A stretch of DNA of 64,000 bases from NCBI GenBank assembly GCA_002163245.1, contig MAAL01000055.1, forward strand, positions 44,623 through 108,622, given 5' to 3'. Positions within the stretch are counted from its first letter, which is position 1. Every line of letters starts with the position of its first letter. The notes below the pieces were generated by a model. The model made no database searches and was not told where the DNA came from. It saw only the letters and a list, made by a program, of their open reading frames with translations. The stretch comes from Gammaproteobacteria bacterium 42_54_T18. Lineage in GTDB: Bacteria; Pseudomonadota; Gammaproteobacteria; Pseudomonadales; Ketobacteraceae. The position numbers and the translations under genes are program-made. This document shows positions 19,118 to 30,900 of this stretch, one piece after another.

Positions 19118-20401
19118 ATGTTAGCACGTTGGCTTTACAGTCTAGTGTTTTATCTAGCGACACCGTATTTACTGTATCGCTTGAATGCTCGTGGCAAGCT
19201 AAATCCTGCCTATCGAGAGCGTAAGCGTGAGCGTTTTGGTTTGTATGATCGAGAGCCTCTTTCAAAAAGCATTTGGATTCACACGGTTTCCGTGGGTGAG
19301 TTAATAGCAGCACAGCCACTTATTGAACAGTTGTTGCAAGATTACCCCGAAATCCCTGTTGTTGTGACTACTATGACGCCAACGGGGTCGGATCGTGTGG
19401 TAGCTGCATTTGATAAACGTGTGCACCATGTCTATTTACCTTACGATATGCCAGGCGCAATGATTCGTTTCCTAGATTGTTTTAACCCCCTGGTCTCAGT
19501 GATTATGGAAACTGAATTATGGCCTAATATGATTCATTATACTCGCCGTCGAGGGGTTCCGGTGATTGTGGCCAATGCACGCATGTCTGAGCGTTCTGCT
19601 GAAGGTTACAATAAAGTTAAGCTGCTTGTGCGCCCTATGTTGCGAGAGATTAGTGTTATTGCCGCACAAGCAATTCCTGATGGCGACCGTTTTGTGGAAT
19701 TAGGGTTGCCGTCTACTTCGTTAAAAGTCACCGGCACTGTTAAGTTTGATTTGGCAATTGATGACGAGTTAAAGCAAAAAGCGGTTGATCTTCGCAAGGC
19801 TTGGGGTAATGAACGCCCGGTTTTTGTTGCCGCCAGCACCCATGAGGGAGAAGATGCGCAGGTATTAAAAGCCTTTAAACATATTAAAAATACCTTAGAT
19901 AATGCCTTGCTGGTTCTAGTTCCCCGTCACCCTGAGCGCTTCGATAGCGTTGCCTTATTAGTTGAGCAGAAAGGCTGGGTATTGGCGAGACATAGCCTAT
20001 CAGATGTTGTTTCTGCTGATACCTCGGTTGTATTAGGTGACACCATGGGCGAACTGTTGAAATTGCTTGGTGCTTCTGATGTTGCCTTTATTGGTGGCAG
20101 TTTGGAGCCGGTTGGTGGTCACAATATGCTAGAAGCGTTGGCAATGGGAACACCTGCGATCACCGGGCCTCATGTGATTAACTTTCAAGTTGTTGCTGAT
20201 TTACTGACAGAATTGGACGTCTTATCTACCGTTACCACCCCGCTTGGGTTAGGCCAGACAGCCCTTTCTATGTTGCAGGATACAGCCTGTCGAGAGAAGC
20301 TTGCTGTAAAAGGATTGCAGGTTGTGGATGAAAACCGCGGTGCAATGGGGAGTCTATTGGATATTATTCATGGTTATCTTCCGGGCAACTTGCCTGGTTA
20401 A
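19118..20401 (+). CDS. waaA: Kdo transferase
   Basis: GT30 enzyme that transfers 3-deoxy-D-manno-octulosonic acid from CMP-Kdo to lipid IVA. The ATG at 19118 gives 427 residues and the classic N-terminal membrane anchor (MLARWLYSLVFYLATPYLLY). The further upstream TTG at 19088 is less likely. Conserved motifs are WIHTVSVGELIAAQPLIE with the catalytic Glu, ETELWPNMI, and the GT-B donor site GGSLEPVGGHNMLEALAMG. It is monocistronic in appearance: a divergent gap separates it from the FAD gene, and thiC begins 161 bases downstream. Confidence 0.95.
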   Translation: MLARWLYSLVFYLATPYLLYRLNARGKLNPAYRERKRERFGLYDREPLSKSIWIHTVSVGELIAAQPLIEQLLQDYPEIPVVVTTMTPTGSDRVVAAFDKRVHHVYLPYDMPGAMIRFLDCFNPLVSVIMETELWPNMIHYTRRRGVPVIVANARMSERSAEGYNKVKLLVRPMLREISVIAAQAIPDGDRFVELGLPSTSLKVTGTVKFDLAIDDELKQKAVDLRKAWGNERPVFVAASTHEGEDAQVLKAFKHIKNTLDNALLVLVPRHPERFDSVALLVEQKGWVLARHSLSDVVSADTSVVLGDTMGELLKLLGASDVAFIGGSLEPVGGHNMLEALAMGTPAITGPHVINFQVVADLLTELDVLSTVTTPLGLGQTALSMLQDTACREKLAVKGLQVVDENRGAMGSLLDIIHGYLPGNLPG

Positions 20402-20559
20402 GTGTAAGGCAATGTTTTACGTATTGTAGTAAGACAGGTGTTGCCGCCAGCTTAGCGGTGGCTTATAGTTCCCTCTCACATAATCATCCGCTAAGGCCTA
20501 TGAATCATAAGGCTTTGGTGGGTTGTAAGTCTACGCAGTTTTACCTCTTCAAGTGATAA

Positions 20560-22491
<1,932 letters not shown>

Positions 22492-22574
22492 CTATTTGTT
22501 TTTCTGGACACCTATCCCAGTGCTTTGTCTAAGTGCTTTTGGGTGTTCATATCCCAGAAGCTTTACCTATCTAA

Positions 22575-22616
22575 AATTCGAACTAGCCTGAAAGAAGGTT
22601 AGTTCGAATTGTTTTT
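22575..22616 (+). terminator. Rho-independent terminator after thiC
   Basis: A 14-bp stem (22575-22588 with 22597-22610, one G-T pair) and an 8-base loop, followed by a T-rich run from 22612. It lies 84 bases after the thiC stop and just before nudF. Confidence 0.85.
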
Positions 22617-22654
22617 CTTTATTGCTCAATAATACCCATTTATAAGGAGTTTCC

Positions 22655-23278
22655 ATGGATCATCAAGACGGCCCCTGCTTTACCGTCGAAGATGTAGAAA
22701 TACTTGAAAAAACAAGTGTTTATGACGGCTTCTTCAAAATGCAAAAGTATAAGTTACGCCATAAATTAATCGAAGGAGGGTGGAGTAAACCCTTGATTCG
22801 AGAGTGTTTTATTCGTCCTAATGCGGTAGCGGTGCTGTTATATGATCCTTATAAGGATAATGTGGTGGTGTTAGAACAGTTTCGAATAGGTACCTTAGAT
22901 GCACATGAAGGCCCTTGGCAGATGGAACTGGTAGCTGGTATTGTCGAAGAAGGTGAAAAAAACGAAGATGTTGCTCACCGCGAAGCAGATGAGGAAGCGG
23001 GAGCTGAAATATTAGATCTTGAATATATTTATGAATTCTACCCCAGTGCTGGTGGTAGTAACGAGAAAATAACGTTGTACTGTGGTGGCGTTGATTCAAC
23101 AGAGATTGGTGGTGTACACGGCTTAAAGTCTGAAGGAGAGGATATATGGGTTCAGGTGTTCTCTCGCGAAGACGCGATGCATGCGCTGCATGAAAACTAT
23201 ATCAGCAATGCAGCATGTATCATTGCACTTCAATGGTTACAAGTGAACTGGCAGCGGCTACAAGATAAATGGCAATAG
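22655..23278 (+). CDS. nudF: ADP-ribose pyrophosphatase
   Basis: Nudix hydrolase that splits ADP-ribose into AMP and ribose-5-phosphate. The 207 residues match E. coli NudF in size. The Nudix box is intact near residues 97-119 (G-x5-E-x7-READEEAG). It is preceded by VVVLEQFRIGTL and EGPWQMELVAG and followed by YPSAGGSNEKITLYCG, which is typical of ADPR pyrophosphatases. A TAAGGAG ribosome site precedes the ATG. Order nudF-DUF1249-cpdA-yqiA-parE is the conserved gammaproteobacterial cluster, which supports the name. Confidence 0.93.
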   Translation: MDHQDGPCFTVEDVEILEKTSVYDGFFKMQKYKLRHKLIEGGWSKPLIRECFIRPNAVAVLLYDPYKDNVVVLEQFRIGTLDAHEGPWQMELVAGIVEEGEKNEDVAHREADEEAGAEILDLEYIYEFYPSAGGSNEKITLYCGGVDSTEIGGVHGLKSEGEDIWVQVFSREDAMHALHENYISNAACIIALQWLQVNWQRLQDKWQ

Positions 23279-23304
23279 CCGGAAGTATGCGGGGGAAAGG
23301 TTGA

Positions 23305-23757
23305 GTGAAACGCTCTGAAAAATACGTACCAGACTTAAAAGGCTTTATTAGCAGTTGTGAAACCAATTACCTACGGTTTCTTAGACTGTTACCAGCCATA
23401 GATGAGCAATCAGAATGGAGCTTTGGCGTGGAAACCGCGTCTGAAGAATTAAGCAGAGTATCTGTTTTTGTCATCGAACGTAGTAAATACACGGTTACGC
23501 TGCGTTTGGCACAAGAGTCAGAGTTAGTTGATTGGATGCCGCAGCCCACTATAACCGTCAGGTTATATCATGATGCCCATGTTGCAGAAGTTCTATCATT
23601 CCAAAAGAACCGGTATGTGCGACAGCGTTATGAATACCCGAACCAGCGGATGTATATGCCTGACGAAAAAGCGCAACTAAATACATTTTTAGGCGAGTGG
23701 TTGCAACATTGTAAAAACGTCGGTATCTCTATGGAAGCCCCTTTGCTGAGTGATTAA
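23305..23757 (+). CDS. yqiB: DUF1249 family protein (YqiB)
   Basis: A 150-residue protein of the DUF1249 family, whose function is not established. It begins with GTG after a GGGGGAAAGG ribosome site. Typical features are LRLLPAIDEQSEW near the N-terminus, DAHVAEVLSFQKNRYVRQRY, and YPNQRMYMPDEKAQLNTFLG near the end. It is always found between nudF and cpdA in this cluster, and lies 26 bases after nudF here, so the two are probably co-transcribed. Confidence 0.85.
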   Translation: MKRSEKYVPDLKGFISSCETNYLRFLRLLPAIDEQSEWSFGVETASEELSRVSVFVIERSKYTVTLRLAQESELVDWMPQPTITVRLYHDAHVAEVLSFQKNRYVRQRYEYPNQRMYMPDEKAQLNTFLGEWLQHCKNVGISMEAPLLSD

Positions 23758-23785
23758 TTCGGCGGTTAAGGCATGAATAGAAAAG

Positions 23786-23801
23786 TGTGACATGCGTCAC
23801 A
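23786..23801. promoter_or_regulatory. CRP/Vfr-type palindrome upstream of cpdA
   Basis: TGTGACATGCGTCACA matches the cAMP-receptor-protein consensus TGTGA-N6-TCACA exactly in both half sites, with A-rich and T-rich flanks. It lies about 165 bases before the cpdA start. Because CpdA degrades cAMP, CRP control here would be a feedback loop, as known for Vfr and cpdA in Pseudomonas. The short hairpin followed by T's could also act as a weak terminator for yqiB. Confidence 0.7.
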
Positions 23802-23965
23802 TTTTTCTGCTTGTAGGCATGAATAGCTTCCCATTGTGTGATTTACCATCATTTTTTTGTGTACTCTTATTCCTATTCTGGGGTTTCAACTGGCGAGTCA
23901 CTGAATTGTGAGTTATAAGTAATACTTATTATGTAAATAAATGGATCAGTCCTTTGCCCGACGAT

Positions 23966-24751
23966 ATGCCCATAAGAATTGTACAGTTATCTGATTGCCA
24001 TCTGTTTGAGAGCGATCAAGGTAAGCTGTTGGGGTTAAATACTGAATTTAGCCTGGGTAAGGTATTGGATCTTATCGAACTAGAGCAGCCAGCGGTTGAT
24101 ATTTACCTTGCTACCGGTGACCTATCTCAAGATGGCAGTGCGGCGTCTTATCAGCGTTTTCATAAACATATGGATCGCTTTTCTGAGCCTGTCTATTGGT
24201 TGCCAGGAAATCACGATATCATCCATGAAATGAGCGTAGAGCAGCGAGCTGATGAATGCTGCCCTATGGTGATAGAGTTTCAGGGTTGGCGTATTATTTT
24301 ATTGGACTCCACCGTTGAAGGCTCTGTCCCTGGTAATTTTGCGGAAGAGCAACTCACGTTTTTGCAAGGTGCCCTTGAGCAAACAAAAGGGCATCACGTC
24401 ATGGTGTGTATGCACCACCAGCCGGTGAAAGTTGGGTGTCCCTGGCTAGATGATCAAATTATTGGTAACGCTGATGAGTTATTTAATATAATGGATCAGT
24501 TTGATCATGTTAGAGCCATCATTTGGGGTCATGTCCATCAAATCTACGAAGCGGAGCGTAAAGGTGTTAAATTGTTCTCTATACCCTCAACTTGTGTTCA
24601 ATTTAAGCCTGATAGTGAAGATTTTGCGGTAGATGATAAGGCGCCAGGTTACCGGTGGTTTGATTTATACCCAGACGGTAGTATAGAAAGTGTGGTTTCT
24701 CGGGTAGAAGAAGTTGAGTTTGAAGTGGATTACACGATTAAAGGATATTGA
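23966..24751 (+). CDS. cpdA: 3',5'-cyclic AMP phosphodiesterase
   Basis: Class III metallophosphoesterase that hydrolyses cAMP. The ATG at 23966 gives 261 residues; a TTG at 23954 is an alternative. All dimetal motifs are present in order: QLSDCHL, LATGDLSQDG, LPGNHD, MCMHHQP and IWGHVHQ. Length is close to the E. coli protein (275). A CRP-like palindrome lies in the upstream gap. The next gene, yqiA, follows 74 bases later, as in the conserved cluster. Confidence 0.92.
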   Translation: MPIRIVQLSDCHLFESDQGKLLGLNTEFSLGKVLDLIELEQPAVDIYLATGDLSQDGSAASYQRFHKHMDRFSEPVYWLPGNHDIIHEMSVEQRADECCPMVIEFQGWRIILLDSTVEGSVPGNFAEEQLTFLQGALEQTKGHHVMVCMHHQPVKVGCPWLDDQIIGNADELFNIMDQFDHVRAIIWGHVHQIYEAERKGVKLFSIPSTCVQFKPDSEDFAVDDKAPGYRWFDLYPDGSIESVVSRVEEVEFEVDYTIKGY

Positions 24752-24825
24752 TAAATCCTTGTGCTAAGATCGCCCATTCATAGTTAGAAACCCCTTCACT
24801 GTAACCCACGAGCAAAGAATCTGAA

Positions 24826-25428
24826 GTGTCAGTATCGCGTTATCTTTTCTACATTCATGGCTTTAACAGTTCTCCTAAGTCAGCGAAAGCGTGCCTGATC
24901 GCCGATTATCTCCAAGATTATGCTTTTCCAGTGGATTTCCTCGTACCTGAACTGTCTTATTGTCCTGAAAATGCTATTTCAACGCTTGATGCCGCCGTGA
25001 TGGAATGTATTTCTACAAGTGAGCAGAAAGGGGAAGAACCTGTGATTGGCCTTATTGGCAGCTCTATGGGGGGATTTTATGGCACCTGGATTGCTGAAAA
25101 GTATTGCTTGCCTTTGGTGCTGGTTAATCCTGCAGTAAGGCCGTATCGATTGTTAAAAGACTATCTCGGTATTAATAAAAATATTTATACCGGAGAGGAA
25201 TACAATTTTACCGAAGCCAACATTAAACAACTGCAGCAGTTGGATATTGACCCCGTTACCTTGCCAGAGCGGTACTTATTGCTCAGTCAAAAAGGTGATG
25301 AGGTCTTAGATTACAAAGAAGGTGTAGAAAAATATTCTAAAAGCCGTCAAATCATACAGCCTGCGGGCTCTCACGGGTTTGATGGTTTTGAAACACAATT
25401 GCCAGGTATTCTGGCTTTCTTATTTTAA
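24826..25428 (+). CDS. yqiA: YqiA-type esterase
   Basis: Small alpha/beta-hydrolase (UPF0227/YqiA) of 200 residues. The oxyanion region is FYIHGFNSSPKSAKA, the nucleophile elbow GSSMGGFYG, and the histidine is in AGSHGFDGFE. The E. coli homologue is an esterase preferring short acyl chains and its physiological substrate is unknown. It starts with GTG. It ends 17 bases before parE, so co-expression with parE is expected. Confidence 0.9.
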   Translation: MSVSRYLFYIHGFNSSPKSAKACLIADYLQDYAFPVDFLVPELSYCPENAISTLDAAVMECISTSEQKGEEPVIGLIGSSMGGFYGTWIAEKYCLPLVLVNPAVRPYRLLKDYLGINKNIYTGEEYNFTEANIKQLQQLDIDPVTLPERYLLLSQKGDEVLDYKEGVEKYSKSRQIIQPAGSHGFDGFETQLPGILAFLF

Positions 25429-25445
25429 AGAGTACGTAAAAGCTT

Positions 25446-27335
25446 ATGGCAAATGAAGATTATAACGCTGATTCCATTGAGGTCCTGTCAGGATTGGACC
25501 CCGTCAGAAAACGACCAGGAATGTACACGGATACAGCAAGGCCAAACCACCTGGCTCAAGAAGTTATCGATAACAGTGTCGATGAGGCTTTAGCCGGGCA
25601 CGCAAGTTTTATCGACGTTATTCTGTACAAAGACGGTTCGTTGCAAGTAACCGATGATGGACGTGGTATGCCTGTGGATATTCATCCAGAAAAAGGTAAG
25701 CCGGGTGTTGAAGTGATTCTGAGCACCTTGCATGCGGGGGGTAAGTTTTCCAATAAAAACTATCAGTTCTCCGGTGGTTTGCACGGTGTGGGTATTTCCG
25801 TGGTAAACGCTTTGACCAAAGTGTTGGAAGTTACCATTAAACGTGGCGGTGAAGTGCACCGTATTGGCTTTCAAAATGGTGAGAAAGCCTCTGATCTTGA
25901 AGTTATTGATACGTGTGGAAAGCGAAATACAGGTACTGCGATTCGTTTTATGCCTGATGGGCAGTATTTTGATTCCGTAAATTTCTCTGTTCCAAGACTT
26001 GTGCATTTGTTACGTGCTAAGGCAGTGTTATGCCCAGGGTTAGCCGTCAAGTTTGTTGATGAAAAAGCGGATGAGACCCATGAGTGGTGTTACGAAAATG
26101 GGTTGGAAGATTATTTAAAAGCCGCCAACCAGGGTTGGACATTGTTGCCGATAGAGCCGTTTGTTGGCTCGATGGCTGCAGAAACAGAAGCCGTTGATTG
26201 GGCGGTACAATGGTTGCCCGAAGGTGGTGAGTTAACAACAGAAGGTTACGTTAACTTAATACCGACCATTCAAGGTGGTACTCATGTAAACGGGTTTCGT
26301 ACTGGATTGTTGGAAGCGATGCGGGAGTATTGTGAATTCCGTAATTTATTGCCACGTGGTGTGAAGTTAACACCTGACGATATTTGGGATCGTTGTAGTT
26401 ATGTTTTGTCCGTTAAAATGCAAGATCCTCAATTCTCAGGCCAAACTAAAGAACGTTTGTCATCACGTCAAACTGCAGCGTTTGTTTCTGGTGTTGTAAA
26501 AGACTCCTTTAGCCTTTGGCTAAATCAGCATACGGATGATGGTGATGCATTAGCAGAGTACGCAATTAATAACGCACAAAAGCGTATGCGTGCTAGTAAA
26601 AAAGTAGTTCGTAAAAAGATAACTTCAGGGCCTGCTTTGCCAGGAAAATTAGCTGATTGTACCAGCCAAGATCCAGAAGCATCTGAATTGTTTTTAGTGG
26701 AAGGGGACTCAGCCGGCGGGTCAGCGAAACAGGCTCGCGATCGAATCTTTCAAGCGGTTATGCCGTTGCGAGGAAAGATACTTAATACCTGGGAAGTTGA
26801 TTCCACCGAGATTTTAGCCTCTCAAGAAGTTCACGATATATCTGTAGCTATTGGGGCTGATCCCGCTTCAGATAATACGGACAACTTGCGTTACCACAAA
26901 ATTTGTATCCTTGCCGACGCGGATTCTGATGGATTACATATCGCCACGTTATTGTGTGCATTGTTTTTGCAGCACTTTAAACCGTTGGTGAAAGCTGGAT
27001 ATGTGTATGTGGCGATGCCGCCACTTTACCGAATTGATATAGCGAAGGATGTGTATTACGCACTGGATGAAGATGAAAAAGAAGGTGTGATAGATCGGAT
27101 AAAAGCCGAGAAAAAACGCGGTAATATCAGTGTGCAACGATTTAAAGGTTTGGGTGAAATGAATCCGTTGCAATTACGTGAAACTACTATGGCAAAAGAT
27201 ACTCGTCGCTTAGTGCAACTGACCATTGAGGATGGGGATGATACTCATAAAATAATGGATATGCTTCTCGCGAAGAAAAGAGCGGGAGATAGGAAGCAAT
27301 GGTTGGAGACTAAGGGGAATTTGGCGGAGGTTTGA
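25446..27335 (+). CDS. parE: DNA topoisomerase IV subunit B
   Basis: ATPase subunit of topoisomerase IV, which decatenates daughter chromosomes with ParC. The 629 residues are full length. The GHKL ATP site shows EVIDNSVDEALAGHA, VTDDGRGMPVD and GGLHGVGISVVNAL. The TOPRIM part has LFLVEGDSAGGSAKQARDR (ParE/GyrB EGDSA) and LADADSDGLHIATL, and the C-terminus is RFKGLGEMNPLQLRETTM. The reading frame is intact although a Tn7-like element is inserted only one base plus the 5-bp duplication after the stop codon. The 3' end of parE is therefore the probable attachment target. Confidence 0.97.
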   Translation: MANEDYNADSIEVLSGLDPVRKRPGMYTDTARPNHLAQEVIDNSVDEALAGHASFIDVILYKDGSLQVTDDGRGMPVDIHPEKGKPGVEVILSTLHAGGKFSNKNYQFSGGLHGVGISVVNALTKVLEVTIKRGGEVHRIGFQNGEKASDLEVIDTCGKRNTGTAIRFMPDGQYFDSVNFSVPRLVHLLRAKAVLCPGLAVKFVDEKADETHEWCYENGLEDYLKAANQGWTLLPIEPFVGSMAAETEAVDWAVQWLPEGGELTTEGYVNLIPTIQGGTHVNGFRTGLLEAMREYCEFRNLLPRGVKLTPDDIWDRCSYVLSVKMQDPQFSGQTKERLSSRQTAAFVSGVVKDSFSLWLNQHTDDGDALAEYAINNAQKRMRASKKVVRKKITSGPALPGKLADCTSQDPEASELFLVEGDSAGGSAKQARDRIFQAVMPLRGKILNTWEVDSTEILASQEVHDISVAIGADPASDNTDNLRYHKICILADADSDGLHIATLLCALFLQHFKPLVKAGYVYVAMPPLYRIDIAKDVYYALDEDEKEGVIDRIKAEKKRGNISVQRFKGLGEMNPLQLRETTMAKDTRRLVQLTIEDGDDTHKIMDMLLAKKRAGDRKQWLETKGNLAEV

Positions 27336-27336
27336 T

Positions 27337-27341
27337 TTTTC
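27337..27341 (+). repeat. Target-site duplication, parE side
   Basis: TTTTC immediately outside the parE-proximal inverted repeat. It is identical to 60836-60840 outside the other end. Five bases is the duplication length known for Tn7. Confidence 0.9.
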
Positions 27342-27366
27342 TATGCCGTTTCGTTCGACTTGTCGT
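27342..27366 (+). repeat. Terminal inverted repeat, parE-proximal end
   Basis: 25 bases beginning TATGCCGTTTCG and ending TTGTCGT. They are the exact reverse complement of 60811-60835. The match stops at the outer edge (27341 C against 60836 T), where the target duplication begins. The inner nine bases (27343-27351) also pair with 27417-27425. Confidence 0.93.
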
Positions 27367-27407
27367 TCTGTTTTGTGGGCGTGTCGCTGTGTTTCGCTCG
27401 CGTGTCT
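27348..27407 (-). promoter_or_regulatory. Putative TnsB-site array, parE-proximal end
   Basis: Three copies of GTTTC-N7/8-TGTCG are read on the plus strand: 27348-27365, 27370-27386 (GTTTT variant) and 27391-27407 (TGTCT variant). They are packed at 21-22-base spacing, like the dense TnsB sites of the Tn7 right end. Functional assignment is by analogy. Confidence 0.7.
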
Positions 27408-27451
27408 ACGTGGATAAAACGGCATAATCAGGGGGTAGTTACCCGCCATTC

Positions 27452-27503
27452 AAAAATACGACCTATTTCGTGTTTTTGGGTAAAAAGTAGCCCCTCTGAA
27501 ATA
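27452..27503 (+). repeat. End-proximal sequence repeated at 51635
   Basis: About 50 bases containing CTATTTCGTGTTTT and TAAAAA are roughly 84% identical by eye to 51635-51685 (same strand). They lie between the TnsB-site array and the Xre gene. See the finding on composite structure. Confidence 0.7.
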
Positions 27504-27595
27504 ACCAAAATTACTCTGTTAAACGATCGATTTCGCCTCCCTTGCATTTCTTCTCAGTCAGATACAATTTGTTTAGCTTAGTAGAGGCAGAAACA

Positions 27596-27835
27596 GTGGA
27601 TAAGCACGATCCTAGGTATGAGATATTGCGGGATAGGTTAAAAGACTTGAGAAAGGACAAAGGCATACGGCAGCAAGAATTAGCTGATCGTTTGGGGCGC
27701 CCTCAATCTTATGTGTCCAAGTTTGAGGGCGGTGATCGGAATATTGATCTGATCGAGTTGATTGATGTTGCTAAAGCGCTTGATTTAGAACCAGTTACTA
27801 TGATTTCGGATCTGGTTAAGAGTCTTTCTGAATAA
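27596..27835 (+). CDS. Xre-family DNA-binding protein
   Basis: A 79-residue helix-turn-helix protein if started at the GTG at 27596, which follows a GAGGCAG ribosome-like site. A longer TTG-started frame from 27542 is less likely. The HTH is RQQELADRLGRPQSYVSKFE at about residues 25-44, followed by GDRNIDLIELIDVAKALDLE. Small Xre proteins of this type often serve as controller proteins or as antitoxins. It converges on hsdR, so it could be a controller of the restriction operon, but no partner toxin is present. First cargo gene inside the transposon. Confidence 0.8.
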   Translation: MDKHDPRYEILRDRLKDLRKDKGIRQQELADRLGRPQSYVSKFEGGDRNIDLIELIDVAKALDLEPVTMISDLVKSLSE

Positions 27836-27953
27836 ATATTTTGTTATTCAGGCGACCGGTTTAATCTTAATATTCATCCTTGATAGGGCTCCTTGTTCAA
27901 TAAACTTCCGTGTCTTCTTGTCTGTTTTTATACTGTTGCTGACTGAATTGAAT

Positions 27954-30900
27954 TTAATGCTCTTTGATTTTCCATTTTTCAGCTAGTTTTGGGTTAGTTC
28001 TGAAGTCAACGACATTTAATGCGGCTTCAATGGCTTCTTTTTCGGTACTTTCTTCTTGGTTTTGTTTTCTCTTCTCTTTTAGTTTTGCAATCAAAGCCTT
28101 GGGTAAGGATATAAACGCTGCGCCCAAAGCCATCTTGCCTAAGTCGTAAATACCGCTTTCAATATAGGTCTTAAAGCTTTCATCTCCGGCTAACTGAACG
28201 GCGTAGGCGACAAATTCGTTTAGTACGCTACCTTCTCTTGTCTCTTTCAGCGCCCAGACTATTCCACTTTGATCTTCCTGGTACAAAGGAAGATCAAGCT
28301 CTTTTGATATCAGCTCAAGCTCTATGAGAGCGGTAATGGTTGTATCTAATACACTAGATGAAACAATGCCAAGAGCCTTAAGTTCAGCATAACAACCCGT
28401 CGTGAGTAGCGAAGCCGGGTTATCCTCATAAGACAGGTCTGTTTTGAAGGTAATGCTTCCTAACTCTTGCGCATTTTCTAGCATAGAAATCTGGGCGGCT
28501 TGATATAACTTTGCCGTACCAAATACCAAAGGCGTAAGAATCAACGCCGTAGAGTCACTCATTAACTCAGCAGGTATATCTACTAAGTGCTCATCCACTT
28601 GAGCAAAAATAAACTGCTTAAGAAACTTATCGATGCGTATATTTAGCTTAAAAGGCGGTATAGACACACCGCCTTGCTTCTCGAAGTAGGCTTTGGCTTT
28701 AGTTTTATCTACAGTTTCTTTTAGCGCATCAAAGCGGCCAAAGTTGTTGATATTTTTATCATCAATCTTGTCGTTCATTAAGCCCACTAGCAGGCTTTTA
28801 TCTAAGCCCAAGGCATTCGCTACGGCATTGAGTTGCGCGTTTTCGGCGGTATCTTTGTAGTCGTTGATGTAGTCTCTAAAGCTGTGACTTTCTATCAATT
28901 CGGCGTCACCGCGCTGTAAATCGTGTAAAAAAAGCTTGGCGTACTTTTGCTCGCTTTGGGTGAGCGATGCAAACGATTTGTGCAACTCGTTCAATGTGCT
29001 TTCAATACTGGCTTGGTCTTGGTGCTGATTCAGCTCTTTTAAATATTTATCAAAGCGGCTGTTCATGTAGTCTGCATCGATCTTACCAGTATCAATTTCA
29101 GTAAGGTACCCACTAATATCAAAAGGCACGTCGCCGCCTTCACCGCCAGCACCTTCGCCTTTTCCTGCCAACTCCTTGTAACGTAGGAGTTGGCCCAAGT
29201 ATGTTTGCTCGTCTATCCCCAGCGTTAGTTCGTGCGTATCATCGCCTTCACCAAATGAATACGCCAGCTCATTCCAATGCAAACCTTGCACCTTGGCGGC
29301 CTCTAAATGCTGATTAAAGGTTTTAAATAGATCGGCGAATTTAGCGCAGGCAGCATCGTCTTCTGGTAACTTTTCAAAGTTTTGCACGCCGGCAGTGGTA
29401 AACAATTGAGTGATCTCTGCTGCCAGCTCATTCATGGTTTCAAGGTTGCTTTCTAACCTGTCGACAAATAAACCTATGGGTCTATCGCCTGAATAGAGTT
29501 TTACCGCGTCGTTGATATGCTGTTCCATAGTGTGTGGGTAGCGGTAGTAACGAATGGTGCCGTGAGGCTTATCGGGGCCAAATAAACGATTGGTACGCGA
29601 GAAGGCTTGAATAATATTTTGGTACTTAATCACCTTGTCTAAATACAAGGTATTGAGCCATTTAGAATCAAACCCTGTAAGCATTTGGTCAACAACAATT
29701 AGTAGATCAAGCTGCTTTGCAGGCTCGGTATGAATGCGCTCGTAGGGTTTTTTATGGGCAAGACGTTTAGCTAAATCTTTTTTAAAGGCCCCGTGGCGCG
29801 CAAAATCAAAATCTTGGCCATAGCGAGCGTTATAATCCGCCATAATTTCTTCTAAGCCATCCCCCTTAAAGGTGGGGCCACGGTCGCCGCTGCCGTCGTT
29901 ATCAATATTGGGGTCAAACAGCGCCGATATTTTAAGCTCGGGCTTGGCGGCTTTTAAGCGGCGGTAATAGTCAATGGCTTCAGCAATGCTATTAGTGGCA
30001 AAAATGGCGTGAAACTTATTGCCTTGGCTAAGGACATCCCACTCGCCCAGAATATCTTCCACCACTTTAGCTTGATGGTCATCGGTCAAATATTGTTCTT
30101 TGGGCACATAGTCTTCTATGCCTTTGGTGTACTTACCTGTTGGGTCCTTATGACCTGCCATGGGCGCATCATTCATAAAGTAGTTAAACTTTTTCTTTTT
30201 AGCTGGGTCTGCCATGACATCGGCAACTGAGTCAGCCTTGGCTTGTTCAAGTGCTACGGCTTGGCGGATGTCTTTATCTTTGAAGGTGCTAACTTTATAA
30301 GGGTCAAAGCCCAGTACATTACCATCGCGTATGCCATCGGCAATGCTATAGCGGTGTAGTTCGTTACCAAATACATCGGCGGTTGTATTGTTATTGACTT
30401 GATTTTCATCATGAATCGGCGTGCCAGTAAAACCGAAAAACAGTGCTTTAGGGAATGTCTTTTTAACCTTTACTAACATGCCTTCTTTATTTTCTTTGCC
30501 TCCGCTCATAGTTGAGCGATGCGCTTCATCAATAATAAATACCAACCGCTTGGCGCGTATTTTTTCAATGTCGGCTGAGTTAGTTGACGCTCCCTCATCG
30601 TCTACGGCTTCAAAAATATTACTCATTTTCTGAATAGAGCTAACAATTAAGGTTTGGGCAGGGTCACTGCTTTTGAGTTTAGTGACCAATACATCGGTAT
30701 TTTCGGTGGCCTGTACCTCTTCTCCATCGCCTGCAAAATTGTTGTATTCGGCGAGCGACTGGGTACCGAGCTCAATGCGATCCATTAAAAAAATCACTTT
30801 ATCAGCATCTTTGGATTGGGCAATAAGTTGCGCTGATTTAAAGCTGGTCATGGTTTTACCTGAGCCTGTGGTATGCCACACATAACCACCAAGGCGATCC

